Origin: Dysgonamonadaceae bacterium
GTDB taxonomy: Bacteria; Bacteroidota; Bacteroidia; Bacteroidales; Azobacteroidaceae
Assembly: GCA_031255425.1 (NCBI GenBank)
Contig: JAIRSN010000087.1
Coordinates: 1-18,993 of the forward strand
DNA: 18,993 nt
Reading direction: 5' to 3'
Below, piece by piece: positions 6,867-14,190 of the stretch; within the stretch, counting starts at the first letter, position 1, and each line of letters opens with the position of its first letter. The notes under the pieces were generated by a model, which searched no databases, was not told the origin of the DNA, and saw nothing but the letters and a program-made list of their open reading frames with translations. Both the position numbers and the translations under genes were made by a program.

Positions 6867-8318
6867 TCAGATTTCTTTACGCAACCTTGAAATAGGGATA
6901 TTGAGTTGTTCGCGGTATTTGGCTACCGTCCGGCGGGCAATCTCGTAGCCTTTCTTCTTCAATTCCTTTACCAGCGAATCGTCGGTGAGGGGTTTGGTTT
7001 TGTCTTCCGCTTCGATGCAGGATTTCAGGATGGTTTTGATTTCCCTTGTCGAAATCTCCTCGCCATCTTCGTTGAGCATGGCTTCGGAAAAGAAGAATTT
7101 CAGGGACTTCACGCTCCAGTTGGTTTGCACATATTTGCTGTTGACCACCCGCGAAACGGTCGAAATGTCGTACCCGCACAATTCGGCAACATCCTTCAGT
7201 ATCATGGGTTTCAGTTCGGTTTCCTCGCCGGTCAGGAAGAAGTTGTGCTGTATTTCGATGATTGCCAGCATGGTGTTCCGCAGGGTGGTGTTCCGTTGTT
7301 TGATGGCGTCGATAAACCACCGCGCCGCATCTAATTTTTGTTTGACGAAAAGGATAGCCTCCCTTTGCCCGGCGGTTTTCTTTCCTTTTTTCCCCGCGTA
7401 ATCGGCGAGCAGGTTGCCGTATTCTTTGTTGATCCGCAGTTCGGGGATGTTTTGCTCGGTCATTGTAAAAATCAATTCGCCGTTGACCGATTCCACCACA
7501 AAGTCGGGGGTGATCTGCGCCATTTTGGTCTCCATATTGCTCTCCCACGCATTTCCCGGCTTGGGGTTCAGCAGGGTGATTTCCTTGATAATGCCTTTCA
7601 GTTCCTCTTCGGAAACGTTTAAGGACTTGCAGATTTTGTCGTATTGTTTTTTGGTAAAACTGTCGAAATACTTATCGAGAATCAGGATGGCGGCTTTCCG
7701 TTCCGGCGTTTTTTCCTTTCGTTCCAACTGCAACAGCAAGCATTTCTGCAAACTGGTAGCGCCGATTCCGGCAGGGTCCAGCTCTTCGATGACGCGCAAT
7801 ACGTCCAGGATGCCGGCGGCGGGGATTTCCATCCCGTACTGAAAAGCAAGGTCGTCGGACAAGGCTTCCGGTTTGCGGCGCAGGTAGCCGTCGTCGTCGA
7901 TATTTCCGATGATGTATTCGCCGATTCTGAAGTTTTCTTCCGAGAGGTTTTTCAGCCGCAACTGGTTGAGGAGGTATTCCTGAAACGATTCCGATTCGGA
8001 ATAGGGGATTTCGCCCTGTTTATTTTCCCGGGAATAATAATCCTGTTGGAGTTTATAGTCCGGAATATCGTCTTCCGTGAGGTAATCGCCCAGCGACAAG
8101 TCCTCGTCGGGCGCATCCTCGCTGGGGAAATCGTCGGGAGCGAGGTCGTCCGGTTCGGGCGCCGCATCGGAAACATCTTCCAGCGCGGGATTTTCTTCCA
8201 ATTCCTGATTGATTCTGTTTTCTATTTCCAGCGCGGTCAATTCCAACAATTTCACCTGCTGAATTTGCAGGGGCGACAGCTTTTGTTGCTGTTTATGGGT
8301 AAGTTGTTGTCTAATCAT
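6867..8318 (-). CDS. rpoN: RNA polymerase sigma-54 factor
   Basis: This 483-residue protein recruits core polymerase to -24/-12 promoters, which need an AAA+ activator. Region I is the glutamine-rich N-terminus (RQQLTHKQQQKLSPLQIQQV, ending near ELEENPALE). An acidic region II follows, with many Asp and Glu at about 50-95. Then come the core-binding region and a helix-turn-helix around LKDVAELCGYDISTVSRVV. The C-terminus has the RpoN box ARRTVAKYRE (461-470). The frame stays open upstream to 8645, but the extra 109 residues come from intergenic repeats and lie upstream of a TATATTTG promoter box (8350-8343). The ATG at 8318 is therefore the start. Bacteroidales genomes usually carry one rpoN with many NtrC-type activators; none is seen nearby. 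Confidence 0.96.
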   Translation of the reverse strand: MIRQQLTHKQQQKLSPLQIQQVKLLELTALEIENRINQELEENPALEDVSDAAPEPDDLAPDDFPSEDAPDEDLSLGDYLTEDDIPDYKLQQDYYSRENKQGEIPYSESESFQEYLLNQLRLKNLSEENFRIGEYIIGNIDDDGYLRRKPEALSDDLAFQYGMEIPAAGILDVLRVIEELDPAGIGATSLQKCLLLQLERKEKTPERKAAILILDKYFDSFTKKQYDKICKSLNVSEEELKGIIKEITLLNPKPGNAWESNMETKMAQITPDFVVESVNGELIFTMTEQNIPELRINKEYGNLLADYAGKKGKKTAGQREAILFVKQKLDAARWFIDAIKQRNTTLRNTMLAIIEIQHNFFLTGEETELKPMILKDVAELCGYDISTVSRVVNSKYVQTNWSVKSLKFFFSEAMLNEDGEEISTREIKTILKSCIEAEDKTKPLTDDSLVKELKKKGYEIARRTVAKYREQLNIPISRLRKEI

Positions 8319-8342
8319 CCTTATTCCTTTGGAAAGCGGATA

Positions 8343-8374
8343 CAAATATACGGTTTTACCGGAAACATCCCAAA
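8343..8374 (-). promoter_or_regulatory. Promoter of rpoN
   Basis: On the minus strand TTTG lies at 8374-8371 and TATATTTG at 8350-8343, with 20 bp between them: a full Bacteroidetes vegetative promoter. It lies 24 bp upstream of the rpoN ATG and rules out longer translation starts. Confidence 0.85.
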
Positions 8375-8397
8375 TTTTTATTTGGCGGGCGGACACG

Positions 8398-8450
8398 GCG
8401 GCGCAGCCGCTTTTATATTTTTGGGAGACACGGCGTATCGGCTTGGCTGC
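8398..8450 (-). repeat. Dispersed hairpin element, copy 3
   Basis: Read on the minus strand: head GCAGCCAAGCCGATACGCCG, then CTCCCAAAAATATAAAAG, then the hairpin GCGGC-TGC-GCCGC with a perfect 5-bp stem. It points at the rpoN promoter, starting 24 bp beyond the hairpin. A nearly identical copy begins at 18956. Confidence 0.8.
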
Positions 8451-8453
8451 GGG

Positions 8454-8508
8454 TGTTTCCGCCTCGAAGCCCAGGCCGGAGGGGGCGGAGGCGCAGTCCG
8501 GAGGGCAG
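8454..8508 (+). repeat. Direct repeat, left copy
   Basis: It begins TGTTTCCGCCTCGAAGCC and ends GCAGTCCGGAGGG. It is matched, with a few substitutions, by 8796-8847. The two copies flank the inverted-repeat mosaic at 8535-8771. Confidence 0.75.
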
Positions 8509-8534
8509 CAGCACAACCCGGAGGGTTGAATATG

Positions 8535-8698
8535 AGTAACCCGACCCTGAAAGGGTCGAATAACCCAGCCCAGGGCATTCGCCCTGGGTATCGGGGAGTG
8601 CGGGTAGAGGAATCCCGCCCATCCATACAATATTATATTACCCAAGGCGTTGCCATTGGGCTGGGCTATGCGACCCCTTCAGGGTCAGGCGCGTCATC
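8535..8698. repeat. Composite inverted repeat of nested hairpins
   Basis: The left half has hairpins CGACCCT-GAA-AGGGTCG (8542-8558) and CCCAGGGC-ATTC-GCCCTGGG (8569-8588). The right half holds the corresponding sequences in inverse order: CCCAAGGC...GCCATTGGG (8641-8660) and GACCC-CTTCA-GGGTC (8672-8686). The two halves are therefore an imperfect inverted repeat as well as each being self-complementary. Translated peptides such as NPTLKGSNNPAQG arise from it but look like by-products. I believe similar peptides appear in many Bacteroidetes hypothetical proteins, which would fit a widespread intergenic repeat. Confidence 0.75.
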
Positions 8699-8717
8699 AT
8701 CCTATACCTATATATGA

Positions 8718-8771
8718 GATACCGCCGGCTAAACGGATTACAACTCGCTTCGCTCAAACAGTAATCCGTTT
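8718..8771. repeat. Intergenic repeat with 11-bp stem, full copy
   Basis: The arms AAACGGATTAC (8731-8741) and GTAATCCGTTT (8761-8771) pair perfectly across a 19-base loop. Bases 8718-8761 (44 bp) recur without change at 18912-18955, where the right arm is missing. Confidence 0.85.
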
Positions 8772-8795
8772 TTAACGCCGTCGGCATCGAGCGGT

Positions 8796-8847
8796 TGTTT
8801 CCGCCTCGAAGCCTAGGCCGGGGGGGCGGCGGTGCAGTCCGGAGGGT
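8796..8847 (+). repeat. Direct repeat, right copy
   Basis: This is the second copy of the sequence at 8454-8508, with the same TGTTTCCGCCTCGAAGCC opening and a GCAGTCCGGAGGG ending. Copies in the same orientation flank the inverted-repeat mosaic. Confidence 0.75.
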
Positions 8848-8850
8848 TGC

Positions 8851-8907
8851 GCGTAGTGCAAAACCGATACACCGTACCATTTAAAATTATAAAAGCGGCT
8901 GTGCCGC
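8851..8907 (+). repeat. Dispersed hairpin element, copy 4
   Basis: It has a head with AACCGATACACCGTACC, the tract TTTAAAATTATAAAAG, and the hairpin GCGGC-TGT-GCCGC with a perfect 5-bp stem (8895-8907). It points at the argB -7 box at 8922. It is the distant partner of copy 3, with the repeat mosaic between them. Confidence 0.78.
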
Positions 8908-8921
8908 TCCGGAATTTTGTC

Positions 8922-8929
8922 TACCTTTG
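8922..8929 (+). promoter_or_regulatory. -7 box of the argB operon
   Basis: TACCTTTG matches TAnnTTTG, 23 bp upstream of the argB ATG. The expected -33 position falls inside the hairpin of copy 4 and has no clear TTG. Confidence 0.62.
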
Positions 8930-8951
8930 TATCATCTAAATATTCGATTAT

Positions 8952-9722
8952 ATGAATCAATTAACAATTGTCAAAGTAGGCGGCAAGGTAGTAGAAGACC
9001 CGCAGTCGCTCGAAGTAATGCTGAAAGAGTTCTCCCGGATCGCCGGGTACAAAATCCTGGTTCACGGAGGCGGACCGTCGGCAAGCCGGCTTGCCGGACA
9101 GTTAGGCATAAAAAATCAATTCGTGGAAGGAAGAAGAATCACCGATTCCGAAACCCTGAAGTTGGTCATCATGGTTTATGCCGGGCTGATCAACAAAAAC
9201 ATCGTTGCCCGGATGCAAGCCCTGAGCCTGGACGCCGTCGGACTGACCGGAGCCGATATGAACCTGATGCTCGCAGCCAAACGCCCGGTGAAAGACATCG
9301 ACTACGGCTGGGTGGGCGACGTGAAAGAAATCAATGCGCCGGTGCTGACCGACCTGCTGAACCAGAACTTCGTTCCCGTAATCGCGCCGCTGACCCACGA
9401 CGGTGCCGGGCAACTGTTCAACACCAATGCCGATACGATTGCCTGCGAAATTGCGAAAGTACTGACGTACAGCTTCAACGTCCGGCTGGTGTACTGCTTC
9501 GAGAAAGAAGGCGTGCTGAGGGACGAAAACGACGAAGAAAGCGTTATTCAATCCATCAACAGGGAAGAATTTCAAGCATACAAAGCATCCGGCGTGGTCA
9601 AAGAAGGGATGATTCCCAAGTTAGACAATGCGTTCGACGCCATCGCCGCCGGAGTGAAAGAAGTCATCATTACCCGCGCCGCGGACATTAATACCGGGAA
9701 GGGAACCTTTATCGTACAATGA
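8952..9722 (+). CDS. argB: Acetylglutamate (or succinylglutamate) kinase
   Basis: This 256-residue amino-acid kinase phosphorylates the gamma-carboxyl of an N-acylated glutamate in arginine biosynthesis, in the cytoplasm. Visible motifs are VKVGGKVV with Lys8, the glycine loop LVHGGGPSASR (36-46), EGRRITDSETL (59-69) for substrate binding, GLTGADMNL (97-105) and LFNTNADTIA near 155-165. It lacks the N-terminal helix of arginine-feedback-inhibited ArgB proteins. In Bacteroides fragilis the pathway is known to run through succinylated intermediates, so N-succinylglutamate is a possible substrate here; sequence alone does not decide. It is the first gene of a four-gene operon and is followed after 42 bp by the methyltransferase gene. 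Confidence 0.94.
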   Translation: MNQLTIVKVGGKVVEDPQSLEVMLKEFSRIAGYKILVHGGGPSASRLAGQLGIKNQFVEGRRITDSETLKLVIMVYAGLINKNIVARMQALSLDAVGLTGADMNLMLAAKRPVKDIDYGWVGDVKEINAPVLTDLLNQNFVPVIAPLTHDGAGQLFNTNADTIACEIAKVLTYSFNVRLVYCFEKEGVLRDENDEESVIQSINREEFQAYKASGVVKEGMIPKLDNAFDAIAAGVKEVIITRAADINTGKGTFIVQ

Positions 9723-9764
9723 AAAAAGCGTCCGCCTTTCCCCTTTATCCTTTTCATTAAAACT

Positions 9765-10904
9765 ATGTTAGTAGCGAAAACACTTTACGGCCTGGAGGAA
9801 ATACTCGCCGGAGAATTAACGGAACTGGGTGCCAACGATATTCAAATCGGCAGAAGGATGGTTTCCTTTTCGGGAAACAAGGAAATACTGTATAAAGCCA
9901 ACTTCCACTGCCGGACGGCTCTCCGTATCCTGAAGCCGGTGGCGACCTTCCACGCGAAAAACCCGGATGAGGTATACGAACAGGTGAAGAAAACCGACTG
10001 GGCAAACTACCTTTCATCCCCCAAAACATTTGCCATCGATGCGGTTGTGTATTCGGAAGATTTCACGCACTCCAAGTTTGTTGCCTACCGCGTAAAAGAC
10101 GCGATTGTCGACTGGTTTGCGGAAAGGGAGTTGCCCCGTCCTTCCGTGCGGGTCAAGAATCCCGACTTGCAGTTGCACGTTCATATTTCGCATACCGAAT
10201 GTATGATTTCGCTGGACAGTTCGGGCGAATCGCTGCACAAACGGGGCTACCGGACGGAAGAAACCGAAGCCCCGCTCAGCGAAGTGCTTGCCGCCGGAAT
10301 GATTCTGAAGACCGGCTGGCGGGGCGAAAGTCCTTTCGTCGATCCGATGTGCGGATCCGGCACACTGCTTATCGAAGCGGTTCTGATTGCGTTGAATATT
10401 CCCCCCGGCGTCTTCCGCGACAAATATGCTTTTGAGAAATGGGACGACTTCGACGCCGAACTGTTCGAACGCATCAGTACGGATGACAGCCGCGAAAAGA
10501 CATTCGATTTCAAGGCGTACGGATCCGACAGTTCGCCCAAAGCCATCCGCGCGGCGGCAAAGAATGTGAAAAATGCGGGGCTTGCCAAATACATCGAACT
10601 GAAGGTATTGCCCTTGCAACAACTGACCGGGGCGCCCGAAAAAGGCATCCTGATTACCAATCCCCCCTACGGCGAACGGCTGAATCCGGGCGATTTGATG
10701 CAAATCTATTCCGCGATAGGCGAACGGTTGAAACATGTATTCGCCGGATACGAAGCGTGGATTATTTCCTCCAGCCGGGAAGGATTCGACAAAATCGGGC
10801 TGAAGCCATCCTCCAGGCACCGGTTGATCAACGGCTCCCTTGCCTGCGAGTACCGTCAATATCAAATTTTCAGCGGCAAACATAAACAATTTAAAAAACA
10901 ATGA
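9765..10904 (+). CDS. THUMP-domain class I RNA methyltransferase (RlmL-like)
   Basis: This 379-residue protein probably methylates guanine N2 in 23S rRNA using SAM. The N-terminal part (about 1-160) has the ferredoxin-like and THUMP layout, with NFHCRTALRILKPV and LQLHVHISHTECMISLD. The methyltransferase domain shows the SAM-binding loop FVDPMCGSGTLLIEA (191-205) and the catalytic NPPYGERL (299-306), typical of N2-guanine methyltransferases. It matches single-domain RlmL/YpsC-type proteins rather than the two-domain RlmKL fusion of E. coli. Its stop overlaps the next start (ATGA), which suggests translational coupling with the peptidase gene. The exact target base is inferred from family only. 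Confidence 0.9.
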   Translation: MLVAKTLYGLEEILAGELTELGANDIQIGRRMVSFSGNKEILYKANFHCRTALRILKPVATFHAKNPDEVYEQVKKTDWANYLSSPKTFAIDAVVYSEDFTHSKFVAYRVKDAIVDWFAERELPRPSVRVKNPDLQLHVHISHTECMISLDSSGESLHKRGYRTEETEAPLSEVLAAGMILKTGWRGESPFVDPMCGSGTLLIEAVLIALNIPPGVFRDKYAFEKWDDFDAELFERISTDDSREKTFDFKAYGSDSSPKAIRAAAKNVKNAGLAKYIELKVLPLQQLTGAPEKGILITNPPYGERLNPGDLMQIYSAIGERLKHVFAGYEAWIISSSREGFDKIGLKPSSRHRLINGSLACEYRQYQIFSGKHKQFKKQ

Positions 10905-12904
10905 ACTATTTTATTTACCTGCTTATTTTCCTGTCGGTTCCCATGAATATTTACGCGCAAGAAAAACAGTTTACACTGGAAGATTTAATTCCGGGAGGGA
11001 ACAGCTATTCCCTTGTACCTAAGACCGAATACCGGGTGAAATGGAAGGGCGACAGCCTGGTCTTTTCGAACGACACCGCCTCGTTTATCGCAGCGCCCGC
11101 CCGTCCGGACAAAAGAACGCCTTTCGCGGAAGAAGCCCGCGGAACAGCGAAGGAGGGCTGGGAGAATACGGATTACTGCGGCGAAAACGGGAGCGTTGCC
11201 TACACGGTGGGCAACGGGCTGTATATCGCCGACAAAGAAGGGCGCACCTGGGTGGTGGCGGAAGAAGATTCCACCCGGGACATCGTTTACGGGAAAGCCG
11301 CCCACCGCAACGAGTTCGGCATCGAGAAGGGGACGTTCTGGTCGCCGGGCGGACGGTTTCTGGCTTTCTACCGCCTGGACGAATCCTTGGTTGCCGACTA
11401 TCCTTTGGTGGATATTTCGGCAAGGGAGGCGGCGTTGAAAAGCATCAAATACCCGATGGCAGGCAGGGAGAGCCAGCAGGTGACGGTAGGCATCTATTCG
11501 CTTGCCTCGAAGGAAACGGTATACCTGAAGACCGGCGAACCGGAAGACCGGTACCTGACCAACCTCTCGTGGGATCCGGGCGAGCAATCCGTTTACATTG
11601 CCGAACTGAACCGGGCACAAAATCATCTCCAACTGAACCGCTATTCGGTGGAGACGGGCGAACGGACGCAGTTGTTGCTGGAAGAACGGCACGAGAAGTA
11701 CGTCGAGCCCCAGACCCCGCTCCTCTTTCTGAAGCGCACCCCCGGACGGTTTATCCGGCAAAGCGCAAAGGACGGGTACAACCATCTGTATTTATACAAC
11801 ACCGAAGGCAAGCTGCTGAAACAGTTGACGTCCGGCGAATATACGGTCGGGCAGGTGCTGGGGTTGGACCGGGCGGAGAACCAGGTGTTTTTCGTATCCA
11901 ACGAGTCGAATCCGCTGGAGTTCCAGGTCTATAAGGTTCACCTGAAAAGCGGGAAGAAGACGCAACTCACCTTTGCCCCCGGCGTCCACCGCCCGCAACT
12001 GAGCGCTTCCGGCAACTACCTGCTGGATTATTATTCCAACCGGGACACGCCCTTGCATATCGACCTGGTTTCCACCGGCAACGCCCGGACGCAGCGGTTG
12101 CAGTCGGCGGCAAACCCGCTCGCAGGCTATGCGTTGCCCGAAATCTGCACCGGCTCCCTGAAGGCTGCCGACGGGGAATCAGACCTGTACTATCGCCTGA
12201 CCAAGCCGGTGGGCTTCGAGGCGACGAAGAAATATCCCACCATCGTCTATGTTTACGGCGGTCCGCACAGCCAGTTGGTTGTCCATTCGTGGCTGGATGC
12301 CGCCCGCGGGTGGGAGATTTACATGGCGCAAAAGGGGTACGTTGTGTTCACGATGGACAACCGCGGGACTTCCAACCGGGGACTGGCGTTCGAGCATGTC
12401 ATCCACCGCCGGCTGGGCGTCCACGAAACGGACGACCAGTTGTGCGGAATCGAGTTCCTGCGCTCGCTGCCGTATGTGGACGCAGAGCGAATCGGCGTTC
12501 ACGGATGGAGTTACGGCGGGTTTATGACGCTCAACCTGATGCTGCGCCACCCCGGAACGTTCAAGGTGGGGGTTGCCGGCGGTCCGGTGGTCGACTGGAA
12601 GTATTACGAAGTGATGTACGGCGAACGGTACATGAGCCGCCCGCAGGAAAACCCGGAGGGCTACGAGGAATGTAACATGAACCGTTATGCCGGGCGGCTG
12701 GACGGCAGGTTGCTCCTGATTCACGGCGACGAAGACCCTACGGTCGTCTGGCAGAACAGCCTTTCGTTCCTGAAAGCCTGCATCGCGGCGGGTACCTATC
12801 CCGACTATTTCGTGTATCCGGGGCAGGGTCACAACATGCGGGGGCGCGACCGGGTTCACCTCCACGAGAAAATCACCCGGTATTTCGACGATTTCCTGAA
12901 ATAA
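10901..12904 (+). CDS. S9 family dipeptidyl peptidase (DPP-IV type), exported
   Basis: This 667-residue serine peptidase has a Sec signal peptide (residues 1-19, ending NIYA before QEKQF). A DPP-IV-type beta-propeller spans about 50-420, with FWSPGGRFLAFYRLDES as a recognisable strand. An alpha/beta hydrolase domain follows, starting around YPTIVYVYGGPHSQLV. The catalytic triad can be placed as Ser537 in GWSYGG, Asp612 in HGDEDPT and His644 in PGQGHNM. The family removes dipeptides, often Xaa-Pro, from peptide N-termini. It is somewhat shorter than typical DPP-IV but all domains are present. It probably works in the periplasm on imported peptides. The start overlaps the preceding stop by 4 bp and the signal peptide begins there, so the start is secure. 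There is no Por tail. Confidence 0.92.
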   Translation: MNYFIYLLIFLSVPMNIYAQEKQFTLEDLIPGGNSYSLVPKTEYRVKWKGDSLVFSNDTASFIAAPARPDKRTPFAEEARGTAKEGWENTDYCGENGSVAYTVGNGLYIADKEGRTWVVAEEDSTRDIVYGKAAHRNEFGIEKGTFWSPGGRFLAFYRLDESLVADYPLVDISAREAALKSIKYPMAGRESQQVTVGIYSLASKETVYLKTGEPEDRYLTNLSWDPGEQSVYIAELNRAQNHLQLNRYSVETGERTQLLLEERHEKYVEPQTPLLFLKRTPGRFIRQSAKDGYNHLYLYNTEGKLLKQLTSGEYTVGQVLGLDRAENQVFFVSNESNPLEFQVYKVHLKSGKKTQLTFAPGVHRPQLSASGNYLLDYYSNRDTPLHIDLVSTGNARTQRLQSAANPLAGYALPEICTGSLKAADGESDLYYRLTKPVGFEATKKYPTIVYVYGGPHSQLVVHSWLDAARGWEIYMAQKGYVVFTMDNRGTSNRGLAFEHVIHRRLGVHETDDQLCGIEFLRSLPYVDAERIGVHGWSYGGFMTLNLMLRHPGTFKVGVAGGPVVDWKYYEVMYGERYMSRPQENPEGYEECNMNRYAGRLDGRLLLIHGDEDPTVVWQNSLSFLKACIAAGTYPDYFVYPGQGHNMRGRDRVHLHEKITRYFDDFLK

Positions 12905-12912
12905 TTCGACCA

Positions 12913-13620
12913 ATGATGCCTGCTTCCCTCTACCTGATTCCCGTCACGCTGGGCGACACCGAAACGTCAAGGGTGCTTCCGTCCTACAACCGGAGCGTCC
13001 TGAAAGCCCTCCGGTATTTTATTGTCGAAAACGTACGCACGGCGCGCCGCTTCCTGAAGCAGGCGGATGCGGACATCGACATCGATTCGTTGACGTTCTT
13101 TCCTTTAAACAAGCACACGACGCCGGAGGAACTGTCCGGTTTTCTGGCGCCGGTGGAGGCGGGTTCGTCCATCGGGGTTCTTTCGGAGGCGGGCTGTCCC
13201 GCCGTTGCCGATCCGGGGGCGGATGTGGTGGCGCTGGCGCAGCAAAAAAACCTGCGCGTGGTTCCGCTGGTGGGTCCTTCTTCGATTGTGCTGGCGTTGA
13301 TGGCGTCGGGATTCAACGGTCAGAACTTTGCTTTTCTGGGCTATCTGCCCATCGACAGCCTCCAGCGGACAAAGGTGTTGAAGTCCCTGGAACTGCGTAT
13401 TTATTCGGAGAATCAAACCCAACTGTTTATCGAAACGCCTTACCGCAACGATAAGTTGTTGGAGGATATTCTGAAAACCTGCAAGCCTGCAACGAAACTG
13501 TGTGTCGCGGCGGATATTACGCTGGATTCGGAATGGATCCGGACGAAAAGGATTAGCGAGTGGCGGAAGCAAATGCCGTCGCTCGGAAAACGCCCCTGTA
13601 TTTTTGCGCTGTATAAATAG
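12913..13620 (+). CDS. SAM-dependent methyltransferase, RsmI-like tetrapyrrole methylase fold
   Basis: This 235-residue protein has the fold of RsmI (16S rRNA C1402 ribose methyltransferase). Visible motifs are LYLIPVTLGD at the N-terminus, LSEAGCPAVADPGADVVALA (about 90-109), VVPLVGPSSIVLALMASG, and ETPYRNDKLLEDIL in the C-terminal half. Bacteroidetes commonly carry a second RsmI-like protein beside true RsmI. The SEAGCPAVADPG form, instead of SDAGTPGISDPG, suggests this is that paralogue, so no gene symbol is given. It is the last gene of the argB operon, only 8 bp after the peptidase gene. The first of two adjacent ATG codons was chosen; the second would remove one residue. Confidence 0.85.
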   Translation: MMPASLYLIPVTLGDTETSRVLPSYNRSVLKALRYFIVENVRTARRFLKQADADIDIDSLTFFPLNKHTTPEELSGFLAPVEAGSSIGVLSEAGCPAVADPGADVVALAQQKNLRVVPLVGPSSIVLALMASGFNGQNFAFLGYLPIDSLQRTKVLKSLELRIYSENQTQLFIETPYRNDKLLEDILKTCKPATKLCVAADITLDSEWIRTKRISEWRKQMPSLGKRPCIFALYK

Positions 13621-13672
13621 TTGCAACACCAAAAACCTCATTTCTACCTAATTTTATAAACATAATATAACA

Positions 13673-13685
13673 GTGGCTGAGCCGC
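13673..13685 (+). repeat. Partial dispersed hairpin element
   Basis: GTGGC-TGA-GCCGC follows an A/T tract and resembles the hairpin end of the dispersed element, with one G-T wobble pair. The head sequence is not recognisable. It faces copy 5 across 21 bases. Confidence 0.4.
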
Positions 13686-13706
13686 CGACCCGGAGGGTTG
13701 GCGCCG

Positions 13707-13760
13707 GACACGCAGTGTCTTTTATAATTTTAAAGGAGTACAGTGTATCTGCTTGGCTGC
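13707..13760 (-). repeat. Dispersed hairpin element, copy 5; likely end of the argB operon
   Basis: On the minus strand: head GCAGCCAAGCAGATACACTG, tract TTTAAAATTATAAAAG, and hairpin GACAC-TGC-GTGTC, a perfect stem. Read on the plus strand it is a hairpin followed by TTTTATAATTTT, 87 bp after the last operon gene, so it could serve as that operon's terminator. No other terminator-like structure was found there. Confidence 0.7.
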
Positions 13761-13823
13761 ACATAGGAACATTGCTTCCCCATAAAAATTGAATTGTTAA
13801 ATGTTAATTGAATTGTTAAATCC

Positions 13824-13866
13824 TAATTGTTAATAAACCTTTACTTCTTTTTTTATCTCAAAATGG
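13824..13866. other. A/T-rich leader-like flank of palindrome array 2
   Basis: It matches the flank of array 1 at 49-92: TAATTGTTAATA, TTACTTCT and AAAATG occur in the same order and at nearly the same spacing, with one base of difference in length. Upstream, ATTGAATTGTTAAAT occurs twice (13788-13802 and within 13805-13821). Confidence 0.6.
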
Positions 13867-14187
13867 CTTTCGGGATACCCCTGAAAGCGTTTATGGAATC
13901 TGCGAGGCGTTTTCGGGGTAATCCCAAAAACGCAAATGTTAACAAAAACCTGTTTTCGGGACAGTCCCAAAAACGTGAATGAGTACTCCAACATGATTTC
14001 GGGACAGTCCCAAAAACGCAAATGTTAACGAAAACCTGTTTTCGGGACAGTCCCAAAAACGCAAATGAGTACTCCAAGATGATTTCGGGACAGTCCCAAA
14101 AACGTAAATGAGTACTCCAAGACGATTTCGGGACAGTCCCAAAAACGCAAATGTTAACGCCGGGACGTTTTCGGGACGATCCCGAAG
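13866..14187. repeat. Palindrome array 2: eight units at a 43-bp period
   Basis: Eight units start at 13866, 13909, 13952, 13995, 14038, 14081, 14124 and 14167, every step being 43 bp. The typical unit is TTTTCGGGAC, A, GTCCCAAAAAC: a palindrome with one C-A mismatch that becomes a G-U pair in RNA from the minus strand. The last unit (GGGACGATCCC) is better paired; the first is degenerate. Spacers fall in two classes, AAATGTTAAC-type and ATGAGTACTCCAA-type. These contain the small palindromes GTTAAC and GAGTACTC and occur in the order a, b, a, b, b, a between units 2 and 8. Because 43 is not a multiple of three, reading frames shift at each unit, so the short ORFs here are unlikely to be genes. 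Confidence 0.9.
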
Positions 14188-14190
14188 TCG

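Noticed and set aside
7644..8717. Long plus-strand ORF of 357 codons opposite rpoN
   Set aside because: It is the antisense shadow of rpoN continued into repeats. The opposite strand encodes a clear sigma-54 with all conserved motifs.
8398..8907. Insertion sequence
   Set aside because: No transposase frame is present. The region consists only of short repeats and hairpins.
13830..14142. Minus-strand ORFs across array 2
   Set aside because: Three staggered frames contain the same repeated peptides as a result of the 43-bp period. There is no promoter box or conserved start.
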